Below, piece by piece: positions 18,091 to 26,013 of a stretch of DNA of 46,997 nucleotides. Source of the stretch: Ruminococcus sp. (GTDB taxonomy: Bacteria; Bacillota; Clostridia; Oscillospirales; Ruminococcaceae); contig JAFTYF010000022.1 of assembly GCA_017461395.1 (NCBI GenBank), positions 1-46,997 of the forward strand, in the 5' to 3' direction. Each line of letters opens with the position of its first letter. The first letter of the stretch is position 1. The notes under the pieces are model-generated. The model had not been told where the DNA came from and made no database searches. It saw nothing but the letters and a program-made list of their open reading frames with translations. A program made the translations under genes and the position numbers.

Positions 18091-19164
18091 ATGAATTTCA
18101 ATATTGCTTTACTTAAAGGCGACGGTATCGGTCCGGAAATCGTGGACGGTGCTGTTGCTGTACTTGAAAAAATCGCCGATAAATTCGGTCATACATTCAA
18201 TTTCACCCCGTATCTCATAGGCGGATGCGCTATTGACGCAGCAGGTATGCCGCTTCCTCAGGAAACCATTGACGGCTGTCTTGCTTCTGACAGCGTACTT
18301 CTCGGCGCAGTAGGCGGTCCGAAATGGGATGAGCTTCCCGGTGAAAAGCGTCCGGAAAAGGCTTTGCTCGGAATCCGCTCTGCTCTCGGACTTTACACAA
18401 ATCTCCGTCCGGCATCGCTTTATCCGGCTCTCCGTGCGGCTTCTCCGCTTAAAGATGAAATCGTCGGCGACGGCTTTGATATCATGATCGTCCGTGAGCT
18501 TACAGGCGGAATTTACTTCGGCGACAGGGGATACCGTGAGGGAAAATACGGTCAGGAGGCTTATGATACAGAAGCCTACAGCGTTACCGAAATCGAGAGA
18601 ATCGGCAGAGTGGCTTTTGATTCGGCTATGAAGCGCAGCAAAAAGCTTTGCAGCATCGACAAGGCTAACGTGCTCGAATCCTCACGTCTGTGGAGAAAGA
18701 CCATGCACCGCCTTGCTGAAGAATATCCTGAGGTCGAATACAGCGATATGTTCGTTGACAATGCCGCTATGCAGCTTGTGAGAAATCCCAGACAGTTCGA
18801 TGTTATCGTAACTTCAAATATGTTCGGAGACATCCTTTCCGACGAAGCTTCACAGATAACAGGCTCTATTGGTATGCTTGCCTCCGCTTCACTCGGAGCA
18901 ACTTCAAGAGGTATGTACGAGCCTATTCACGGAAGTGCTCCTGATATTGCCGGACAGAACAAGGCTAATCCTATCGCAACTATACTTTCAGCCGCAATGA
19001 TGCTCCGCTATTCGTTTGATCTTGCTGAAGAAGCAGACTGCATCGAAAACGCAGTAAACAAGGTTCTTAACGACGGCTGGCGTACTGCCGATCTTATGGG
19101 CTGTTCGGAGGGAACTCCTCTTTCCTGCACCGGAATGACCGAAAAGATCTTAGAGGTTTTGTAA
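18091..19164 (+). CDS. leuB: 3-isopropylmalate dehydrogenase
   Basis: LeuB oxidises and decarboxylates 3-isopropylmalate to 2-oxoisocaproate with NAD+. The 357-aa product has '[16 protein letters not shown]', '[13 protein letters not shown]', and the Mg2+/substrate stretch '[17 protein letters not shown]' followed by '[12 protein letters not shown]', then '[12 protein letters not shown]'. A TTG start at 18073 is possible in frame, but ATG 18091 has GAGG (18080-18083) at the right distance and matches the family start. Its stop codon overlaps the start of the next gene by one base (TAATG). Confidence 0.96.
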   Translation: MNFNIALLKGDGIGPEIVDGAVAVLEKIADKFGHTFNFTPYLIGGCAIDAAGMPLPQETIDGCLASDSVLLGAVGGPKWDELPGEKRPEKALLGIRSALGLYTNLRPASLYPALRAASPLKDEIVGDGFDIMIVRELTGGIYFGDRGYREGKYGQEAYDTEAYSVTEIERIGRVAFDSAMKRSKKLCSIDKANVLESSRLWRKTMHRLAEEYPEVEYSDMFVDNAAMQLVRNPRQFDVIVTSNMFGDILSDEASQITGSIGMLASASLGATSRGMYEPIHGSAPDIAGQNKANPIATILSAAMMLRYSFDLAEEADCIENAVNKVLNDGWRTADLMGCSEGTPLSCTGMTEKILEVL

Positions 19165-20366
19165 TGGCTGATATGCGTGAAAGGCTCGACAACCTTTGCT
19201 GCGGAATGGATACTCTTGCAGTTTTCCGCAGTCTGCTTGACGATGACGCTCTCTGCACTCTCAGGGAGCTCCTCCGTGAATCCGCTGAGGATAATCACTT
19301 CAATATCGGAAGATATTCGCAGTTTGTTTCGCAGCTCTATGAAAAAAATCCCGATTTCAGCAGATATCTTCTTAAAGCTGTTCTGGAGGATGAAAACTTC
19401 TACATCAAAGGTATAGCTGAGGGCAGAGAAGCTGATTCCTGTATTGAGGAGGCTGTTTATAACGAACTGAGGTTCCTTCAGGAGTTGTCACGGCTTACTC
19501 CGGCTGAGGCTTCATACGGCTACTACAGGATATATCCTCTGCCGCAGTGGAAGAATTCCGATATTGACTTTGTAAGCGAATACAAAAACCGCATCGAAAA
19601 TATTGCACGCTTCGGCTACGGAAAATATGCACGCCACAAAATGTTCATCGTGCGTGACGGAATTATCGTTCCCGTAAAGCATCCCGATAAACAGCGGCTT
19701 TCCGAGCTTTACGGCTACGAAACAGAACGCAGCGCCGTTATAAGCAACACTCTTGCGCTTCTTGAGGGAAAGCCGGCTCAGAATGTTCTCCTTTACGGCG
19801 ACGCCGGAACCGGAAAATCCTCGACGGTCAAGGCTGTTGTAAATGAATTTGCCGACCGTGGTCTGCGTCTTATCGAAATTACAAAGGAACAGCTCCGTGA
19901 TATTCCGGAAATTATCGAAATCATCGGCAGAAATCCGCTGAAGTTCATCATATTTATTGATGACCTCAGCTTTACGTCCGGAGAAGACTGCTTCGGTGCG
20001 CTGAAAGCTGCCCTTGAAGGATCTGTTTCCGCAAGAAACGGCAATACGGCGATATATGCCACAAGCAACCGCCGTCATCTCGTGAAGGAAAGCTTCTCCG
20101 ACCGCAGCGGTGATGATATCCACCGGAATGATTCCATGCAGGAAACCCTTTCGCTCTCTGCACGCTTCGGTCTGAGAGTGAATTTCAGCCGTCCTGACAA
20201 GAACAGCTACATCGCTATCGCAAAAGAAATAGCTGACAGCTGCGGAATAGATATCCCTGACAGCGAACTTGCTCTCAGAGCCGAACAGTTCGCAATTCAG
20301 GGCAGCGGAAGATCGCCCCGTACTGCAAAACAATTTGTAAATCAGCTGAAAATAGAAAGTTTATAA
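19164..20366 (+). CDS. DUF815-type AAA+ ATPase
   Basis: The 400-aa protein carries Walker A 'GDAGTGKSS' (about residues 211-219), Walker B 'FIIFIDDLSF', and a sensor-1-like 'AIYATSNRRH', in the arrangement of the DUF815 family of AAA+ ATPases. The first 180 residues form a helical domain without a recognised motif. It has no membrane segment. The start ATG overlaps the leuB stop by one base, so translation is coupled to leuB. The biochemical role of the family is not established as far as I know. Its position inside an amino acid operon suggests a maintenance or chaperone role only by association. Confidence 0.85.
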   Translation: MADMRERLDNLCCGMDTLAVFRSLLDDDALCTLRELLRESAEDNHFNIGRYSQFVSQLYEKNPDFSRYLLKAVLEDENFYIKGIAEGREADSCIEEAVYNELRFLQELSRLTPAEASYGYYRIYPLPQWKNSDIDFVSEYKNRIENIARFGYGKYARHKMFIVRDGIIVPVKHPDKQRLSELYGYETERSAVISNTLALLEGKPAQNVLLYGDAGTGKSSTVKAVVNEFADRGLRLIEITKEQLRDIPEIIEIIGRNPLKFIIFIDDLSFTSGEDCFGALKAALEGSVSARNGNTAIYATSNRRHLVKESFSDRSGDDIHRNDSMQETLSLSARFGLRVNFSRPDKNSYIAIAKEIADSCGIDIPDSELALRAEQFAIQGSGRSPRTAKQFVNQLKIESL

Positions 20367-20386
20367 TATAAAAGAGGTCTTGAAAA

Positions 20387-21589
20387 ATGCTTACTCTTGA
20401 TAAAATCTACAGTGCAAAATACGTTCTGAAACAGATCATCAGAGAAACTGATATCATCCATGCGCCGAAAATCAATCCCGACGCTGATATTTACCTTAAA
20501 ACCGAAAATCTTCAGATTACCGGCTCATTCAAGGTCAGGGGAGCTTACTTCCGTATGTCACGCCTCTCCGCTGAGGAAAAGGCTAAGGGAGTTATCGCCT
20601 GCTCCGCCGGAAATCACGCTCAGGGAGTTGCTCTCGCTGCCGCAAAGAACGGTATAAAGTCGATAATCTGCCTTCCTGACAGCGCTCCTATATCCAAAAT
20701 TGAAGCTACAAAAAGCTACGGCGCTGAAATATGTCTCGTGAAAGGCGTTTACGACGACGCTTATGCTGAGGCTCTCAGACAGCGTGACGAGTACGGCTAT
20801 ACCTTCATTCACCCATTTGATGACGAGGATGTTATCGCCGGTCAGGGAACTATCGGTCTGGAGCTTTTAGAGCAGATTCCCGATATGGAAGCTGTTATTA
20901 TCCCTATCGGCGGCGGCGGACTTATCTCCGGTGTTGCATTCGCAATCAAGAAGCTCAACCCCGATATCAAGGTGTACGGCGTTCAGGCTTCCGGTGCACC
21001 GAGTATGTTCAATTCCATCCGTGACAACAAGATAGAACGTCTTGAAAGCGTTTCCACTATCGCTGACGGTATTGCTGTGAAGGAACCCGGCGAAAATACA
21101 TACAACATTATCTCAGAATACGTTGACGATATCGTTACCGTTACAGACGACGAAATTTCTGCCGCTATTCTCGCTCTTATGGAACAGCAGAAGCTCGTTA
21201 CTGAGGGCGCAGGAGCAGTTTCCGTTGCAGCCGCTATGTTCAATAAGGTTCCCGTAAAGGGCAAAAAGACGGTTTGTCTCCTCTCCGGCGGAAATATCGA
21301 CGTTACTATCCTTTCAAGAGTTATCAAGAGAGGTCTGCTTATGTCGGGAAGATCGTGCTCCATGAACATCGAGCTTATCGACAAGCCCGGTCAGCTTATG
21401 GATGTTTCAAGAATTATCGCTGAACTCGGCGGAAATGTCACCTCTATCCACCATGAACGTGCTAATGAGGGTTCAGCTGTTAACGGATGCTATCTGCGTA
21501 TCGTTCTTGAAACAAGAAATTACGACCACATTGAGCAGATAAGACTGGCTCTCACTGACGCCGGATTCAAGATACTTAATATCAACTGA
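20387..21589 (+). CDS. ilvA: Threonine ammonia-lyase with ACT domain
   Basis: IlvA converts threonine to 2-oxobutanoate and ammonia, the entry to isoleucine, via reactive enamine/imine intermediates. The 400-aa product has the PLP lysine in 'GSFKVRGAYFRM' (K49), the phosphate-binding 'GGGGLISGV', and one C-terminal ACT domain (about 325-400, 'IELIDKPGQLMDVSRIIAELGG'). It is therefore the short TIGR01127-like form rather than the two-ACT 514-aa E. coli IlvA. The biosynthetic role is favoured by location in the ilv/leu operon and by ridA next door. GAGG lies before the ATG at 20387. Confidence 0.93.
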   Translation: MLTLDKIYSAKYVLKQIIRETDIIHAPKINPDADIYLKTENLQITGSFKVRGAYFRMSRLSAEEKAKGVIACSAGNHAQGVALAAAKNGIKSIICLPDSAPISKIEATKSYGAEICLVKGVYDDAYAEALRQRDEYGYTFIHPFDDEDVIAGQGTIGLELLEQIPDMEAVIIPIGGGGLISGVAFAIKKLNPDIKVYGVQASGAPSMFNSIRDNKIERLESVSTIADGIAVKEPGENTYNIISEYVDDIVTVTDDEISAAILALMEQQKLVTEGAGAVSVAAAMFNKVPVKGKKTVCLLSGGNIDVTILSRVIKRGLLMSGRSCSMNIELIDKPGQLMDVSRIIAELGGNVTSIHHERANEGSAVNGCYLRIVLETRNYDHIEQIRLALTDAGFKILNIN

Positions 21590-21603
21590 TAAGGAGAATT
21601 ACC

Positions 21604-21981
21604 ATGATTAAGATTCATACAGAAAAGGCTCCCGCAGCAGTGGGACCATATTCACAGGCTATCATCTCAAACGGACTCGTTTACACAAGCGGTCAGATAG
21701 CTATAAATCCCGCAACAAACACTGTCGAGGCTGATACTATCGAGGCTCAGACAGAACAGGTTATGAAGAATCTCGGCGAAATTCTTAAAACCGCCGGTTC
21801 TTCCTTTGAAAAGGCTGTCAAGACTACCTGTTTCCTTGCAGACATGAACGACTTCGCCGCATTCAACGAAATTTACGGCAAATATTTTACTTCACTTCCG
21901 GCAAGAAGCTGCGTTGCTGTAAAGACGCTTCCAAAGAACGTCCTCGTAGAAGTTGAAGTTATCGCCGAAAGCAGCCTTTGA
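21604..21981 (+). CDS. ridA: RidA enamine/imine deaminase
   Basis: RidA hydrolyses 2-aminoacrylate and 2-aminocrotonate/iminobutanoate released by PLP dehydratases such as IlvA, which protects PLP enzymes and speeds 2-oxobutanoate formation. The 125-aa product has the YjgF/YER057c/UK114 signature ('AVGPYSQAI', 'YTSGQIAINPATN', and the C-terminal 'LPKNVLVEVEVIA' with the Arg in 'PARSCVAVKTLP'). It begins 14 bases after ilvA with AAGGAGA upstream, a pairing that makes direct metabolic sense. The assignment is secure. Confidence 0.96.
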   Translation: MIKIHTEKAPAAVGPYSQAIISNGLVYTSGQIAINPATNTVEADTIEAQTEQVMKNLGEILKTAGSSFEKAVKTTCFLADMNDFAAFNEIYGKYFTSLPARSCVAVKTLPKNVLVEVEVIAESSL

Positions 21982-22004
21982 TTCTGACGAAAGCAGGTGT
22001 TATT

Positions 22005-22937
22005 ATGAATATCCGTGAAATGCAGGAGGCTATCCTTAAACTGAAAAAAGAAACCGGAACCGCTATCCTTGCACACAGCTATCAGGCAAGAGAAATTACT
22101 GAAATCGCTGATTATACCGGCGACAGCTACAAGCTCAGCGTTGATGCAAAGGGTATCGACAACGAAAATATCCTTTTCTGCGGCGTTCACTTCATGGCTG
22201 AAACAGCTAAGATTCTTTCCCCTCAGAAGCGTGTTTACCTTGCTAATCCTCACGCCGGATGTCCTATGGCAGAGCAGATGGACAAGGAAATGATCGCTGC
22301 GATAAAGGCAGAAGATCCCGACAGAACCGTTGTTGCCTACATCAATACAACGGCTTCTCTGAAAACTGTCTGCGATGTCTGCGTAACTTCATCAAGTGCG
22401 CTGAAAATCGTCAAGGCTATCGAAAATGACAAGATACTTTTCATTCCCGACTGCAATCTCGGAGACTTCGTCAAGAAAAACTGTCCCGACAAGGATGTAA
22501 AGCTTCTTAACGGCGGATGTCCTACTCACGCCGCTGTTTCCGCAAATGATGTCCTTGCCGCTAAGGCAGAGCATCCGGACGCTCTTTTCCTCGTTCATCC
22601 CGAATGCAGACCTCAGGTAGTGGAGCTTGCTGATTATGCCGGTTCTACCGCCGGAATTATCGACTTTGCAATGAAATCTGACGCAAAGGAATTCATTATC
22701 GGCACTGAAACTTCTATCGCTGAGCACCTCCAGTATGACTGCCCTGACAAGAAGTTCTATCCCCTTACAAAAAATCTCGTCTGCAATAACATGAAGCTTA
22801 CTACACTTCCGGACGTGTACAGATCACTTCTCGGTATCGCAAACGGCGACGGAAGTGCGGCTGAAATCATCATGGACGACGAAATGATTGCGGCTTCAAG
22901 AAAGTGCATCGACGAAATGATAAGGCTGGGCGGCTGA
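22005..22937 (+). CDS. nadA: Quinolinate synthase
   Basis: NadA condenses iminoaspartate and dihydroxyacetone phosphate to quinolinate for NAD synthesis and needs a [4Fe-4S] cluster. The 310-aa product shows 'AHSYQAREITEIADYTGDS', 'ANPHAGCPMAEQM', 'FLVHPECRPQV' and 'LVCNNMKLTTL', which supply the three expected cluster Cys. ATG 22005 is chosen; a TTG at 21978 that would overlap ridA lacks a good ribosome binding site. nadB and nadC are not adjacent, which is unusual, so they must be elsewhere or replaced. hydE starts 2 bases after the stop. Confidence 0.94.
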   Translation: MNIREMQEAILKLKKETGTAILAHSYQAREITEIADYTGDSYKLSVDAKGIDNENILFCGVHFMAETAKILSPQKRVYLANPHAGCPMAEQMDKEMIAAIKAEDPDRTVVAYINTTASLKTVCDVCVTSSSALKIVKAIENDKILFIPDCNLGDFVKKNCPDKDVKLLNGGCPTHAAVSANDVLAAKAEHPDALFLVHPECRPQVVELADYAGSTAGIIDFAMKSDAKEFIIGTETSIAEHLQYDCPDKKFYPLTKNLVCNNMKLTTLPDVYRSLLGIANGDGSAAEIIMDDEMIAASRKCIDEMIRLGG

Positions 22938-22939
22938 GC

Positions 22940-23986
22940 ATGACCGATCTTATCGAAAAGCTTTATCAGACCGGAAATCTGTCTGACGAGGAGCTTATTG
23001 AAGTTATCGCCATGAATGACGATGAAGCTTCTGCTCTGCTGAGAAAATATGCCGATGAGGTCAGACAGCGTGTATACGGGAAAAAAGTCTTTCTGCGCGG
23101 ACTTATCGAGATATCGAGCTTCTGCAAAAACAACTGTCTTTACTGCGGCATAAGGTGCGGAAATAAAAATGCACAGCGTTACCGTCTTGACCGTGAGGAT
23201 ATCATGAGCTGCTGCGAAAACGGCTATGAGCTTGGTTTCCGTACATTCGTGCTTCAGGGCGGTGAGGATCCCTTCTTTACTGATGATTTTCTCGTTCCGG
23301 TGATAAGCGGCATCCGTGAGAAATATCCCGACTGCGCTATCACCCTTTCATTGGGTGAGCGTTCCCGTGAGAGCTACAAAAAGCTGAAAAATGCCGGCGC
23401 TGACCGCTATCTTCTCCGGCACGAAACGGCTTCTCCGGAGCTTTACTCAAGACTTCATCCAGCCGGAATGACGCTCAGAAACCGCATTGACTGCCTCTAT
23501 GATCTCCGTGATCTTGGCTATCAGGTCGGTGCAGGCTTCATGGTCGGAGCACCTTTTCAGACGCACCGCCACATCGTTGAGGATCTCCGCTTTTTACAGG
23601 AGCTTAAACCGCACATGATAGGCATCGGTCCTTTCATTCCGCACCACGATACGCCTTTTTCAGCGGCTGAGGGCGGTTCTTTGCAGCTTACGCTCAGGCT
23701 TCTCGGAATCATCAGGCTTATGTTTCCGGAAGTTCTTCTGCCTGCTACAACGGCTCTCGGAACTATAGCTCCCGACGGCAGAGAGCGTGGACTTCAGACG
23801 GGCTGCAACGTCGTTATGCCGAATCTTTCGCCTGTCATGGTAAGAAAAAAATACGATCTCTACGACAACAAGATAAGCTCCGGCGAAGAAGCCGCCGAAT
23901 GCCGTGACAGTCTCGAAAAGAAGATAATTTCTGCCGGTTATTTCGTTTCCGACGAAAGAGGCGACCACATATCCATCAATAACTAA
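22940..23986 (+). CDS. hydE: [FeFe]-hydrogenase maturation radical SAM protein HydE
   Basis: HydE is a radical SAM enzyme that acts with HydF and HydG in assembling the H-cluster diiron site. The 348-aa product has the radical SAM motif 'CKNNCLYC' in 'EISSFCKNNCLYCGIR', then 'LQGGEDPFF', 'RHETASPELYSRLHP', 'GAGFMVGAPFQT' and 'GIGPFIPHHDTPF', all HydE-like. A related PylB or BioB assignment is less likely given these motifs. hydF, hydG and hydrogenase genes are not in the window. It begins 2 bases after nadA and ends 18 bases before the first U32-like gene. Confidence 0.9.
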   Translation: MTDLIEKLYQTGNLSDEELIEVIAMNDDEASALLRKYADEVRQRVYGKKVFLRGLIEISSFCKNNCLYCGIRCGNKNAQRYRLDREDIMSCCENGYELGFRTFVLQGGEDPFFTDDFLVPVISGIREKYPDCAITLSLGERSRESYKKLKNAGADRYLLRHETASPELYSRLHPAGMTLRNRIDCLYDLRDLGYQVGAGFMVGAPFQTHRHIVEDLRFLQELKPHMIGIGPFIPHHDTPFSAAEGGSLQLTLRLLGIIRLMFPEVLLPATTALGTIAPDGRERGLQTGCNVVMPNLSPVMVRKKYDLYDNKISSGEEAAECRDSLEKKIISAGYFVSDERGDHISINN

Positions 23987-24004
23987 CTTTACAAGGAGAT
24001 AAAA

Positions 24005-24943
24005 ATGAGAGTACGTTTTCACCTTCCTGATTTTTCGGGAAACTTCAAGCTGAATTTTATGTTCGCAGAAATGCTGGCACATCGTCCCGAATTCTTTCGG
24101 GAAGGCGTTGAAATAGCCTCTTTCTACGGCGTTTTTCCGCCCTCGATATGGAACGGCGGCAGAACTCAGGGCGGCGTTGTGGACAAGAACTTTGTCAAAA
24201 ACGTTATCAAGGTTTTCAACGACAGAGGAATTCCGCTCCGCTTTACTTTTACAAATCCTGCACTCGAAAAGAAGCACCTCAGCGATCCGTTCTGCAACAT
24301 GGTAATGAATCTTGCCAACAACGGCATGAACGAGGCTATCGTTATGTCACCGCTTCTTGAGGATTACATCCGCCGCAATTACCCCGACTACAAGCTGACA
24401 AGCTCGACCTGCAAGAGAATTACTGATCCTGTCAAGCTTGAAGAAGAACTCGGTAAGGACTACAGCATCGTCGTTGTTGACTACGATTTCAACAATAATT
24501 TTGAAGTCCTCGAAAAGCTTCCGCGCAAGGCAGACTGCGAACTCCTTGTAAATGCCTGCTGTGAACCCGGCTGCCCAAGACGCTCTGAGCATTATCACTG
24601 CATAGGCGTTCAGCAGATCGCCTACAACGAGCATATCAAGAAATACCCTAATCTGCCTTTCGACGCTTCAAAATATGATCCTCAGCATTTCAGAGACTGC
24701 CCCTACTCTCAGAGAGGCATCTTTGAGATCCGCAGCCTGAGAACTCATATTTCTCCCGACGATATCTGGGAAAAATACGTTCCTATGGGATTTGAGCAGT
24801 TCAAGATCGAGGGAAGAACAGCAAGCCCTATCAATGTCCTCGAAACTTATATGTACTACATGGCTAAGCCGGAATGTCGTGACGAAGCACGTTTCACTCT
24901 GCTTAAAAGCCTCGAAAATTCACGTTCACTGATATTCAATTAA
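24005..24943 (+). CDS. U32-like Cys-rich protein, tandem copy 1
   Basis: The 312-aa protein looks like a TIM-barrel relative of the peptidase U32 family: it has a C-terminal 'FKIEGR' (KIEGR at 267-271), a hallmark of that group, and a Cys cluster 'NACCEPGC' (183-190) with C136 and C199 nearby. U32-type proteins with such Cys bind [4Fe-4S] clusters and take part in RNA or cofactor hydroxylation rather than proteolysis in characterised cases. A second gene of the same family follows after 10 bases with near-colinear alignment. The frame, AAGGAGA ribosome binding site and conservation show a real gene. The exact role is unknown; the position after hydE suggests anaerobic redox or cofactor work, by inference. 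Confidence 0.8.
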   Translation: MRVRFHLPDFSGNFKLNFMFAEMLAHRPEFFREGVEIASFYGVFPPSIWNGGRTQGGVVDKNFVKNVIKVFNDRGIPLRFTFTNPALEKKHLSDPFCNMVMNLANNGMNEAIVMSPLLEDYIRRNYPDYKLTSSTCKRITDPVKLEEELGKDYSIVVVDYDFNNNFEVLEKLPRKADCELLVNACCEPGCPRRSEHYHCIGVQQIAYNEHIKKYPNLPFDASKYDPQHFRDCPYSQRGIFEIRSLRTHISPDDIWEKYVPMGFEQFKIEGRTASPINVLETYMYYMAKPECRDEARFTLLKSLENSRSLIFN

Positions 24944-24953
24944 GGAGAAAATT

Positions 24954-25895
24954 ATGAGAGTAAGATTTCATCTTCCCGGACTTGCCACGAATTACGGACT
25001 TAATGTGGTATTTATCTCCATGCTGAAAAATTGCCCCCACTATTTCCGTGAGGGCGTTGAGATTGCTTCTGTTTTCGGTGCTTTTCCGCAGTCTCTGTGG
25101 AACGGCGGCAGAACTAATATGGGACTCTGCAACATGGATTTTGTTTCCCGTGCGGTAAAAACTTTCAATAATCAGGGAGTTCCGCTGAGATTTACATTTA
25201 CAAATCCTGTGCTGGAGGAAAAACATCTGTCAGATAAGTTCTGCAACGATGTTATGAAGCTTGCGGACAACGGCTTCAACGAGGTCATTATAAATTCTCC
25301 TCTGCTGGAGGATTATATCCGCAAAAATTATCCCAATTACAAGCTGACAAGCTCGACCTGCAAGCGCATTACCGATCCGGAGGAGCTTCGTGAAGAACTC
25401 GAAAAGGATTATCACATCGTTGTGCTTGACTACGATCTCAACAATAAATTCGATATCCTTGAAGCTCTGCCGCATAAGGAAAAATGCGAGATCCTCGTAA
25501 ATGCGTGCTGCAATCCCGGCTGCAAGATGCGTAAGGAACACTACAGACGTCTTGGCTTGCAGCAGATTCAGTTCTGCGAGCATATCCGCAAAAATCCCGG
25601 CAAGCCTATGAAGTTCAGCAAAGATGATAAAAACAGCGTTGATATGAACTGCGGCTGTGAAGAACGTACTATTTTCGATAACAGAAAACTAAGTACGAAT
25701 ATCTCTCCTGATGATATCTGGGAAAAATATGTACCTATGGGTTTTGAACATTTCAAAATCGAGGGCCGTACACTCTCTAAGCTTAATCTTGTCGAAACAT
25801 ATATTTACTATATGATAAAACCGGAATTCCGTGACGAAGCACGCTTTGCTTTTCTCTATAACCTCCATAACGCCGGTATTATCAATATTGCTTAA
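24954..25895 (+). CDS. U32-like Cys-rich protein, tandem copy 2
   Basis: This 313-aa protein aligns with the preceding one almost without gaps: both begin 'MRVRFHLP', share 'NGGRT' near residue 50, 'YKLTSSTCKRITDP', 'LVNACC.PGC' at 183-190, 'ISPDDIWEKYVPMGFE' and 'FKIEGRT'. The Cys in the shared cluster are kept, but C199 of copy 1 is lost and a separate 'NCGC' appears near residue 225. So the paralogues keep one metal site and differ around it, suggesting a heterodimer or distinct substrates. AAGGAG precedes the ATG. A terminator follows, marking the end of the long operon. Confidence 0.8.
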   Translation: MRVRFHLPGLATNYGLNVVFISMLKNCPHYFREGVEIASVFGAFPQSLWNGGRTNMGLCNMDFVSRAVKTFNNQGVPLRFTFTNPVLEEKHLSDKFCNDVMKLADNGFNEVIINSPLLEDYIRKNYPNYKLTSSTCKRITDPEELREELEKDYHIVVLDYDLNNKFDILEALPHKEKCEILVNACCNPGCKMRKEHYRRLGLQQIQFCEHIRKNPGKPMKFSKDDKNSVDMNCGCEERTIFDNRKLSTNISPDDIWEKYVPMGFEHFKIEGRTLSKLNLVETYIYYMIKPEFRDEARFAFLYNLHNAGIINIA

Positions 25896-25926
25896 TAAGC
25901 CGGAAATTTAATACTGAAAGTTTTAG

Positions 25927-25955
25927 GAAAACCCTTTTTCAAAAGGGTTTTCTTC
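25927..25955 (+). terminator. Terminator at the end of the ilv-leu-hydE operon
   Basis: AAAACCCTTTT (25928-25938) pairs perfectly with AAAAGGGTTTT (25941-25951), loop TC, extended by one G-C pair and followed by T-rich sequence. It lies about 30 bases after the last U32-like gene. Confidence 0.75.
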
Positions 25956-26013
25956 AATAGAAACCGTAAAACCTCTATAAAAGCATAACAATAAAGTTCT
26001 GGCTTTTTAAAAA

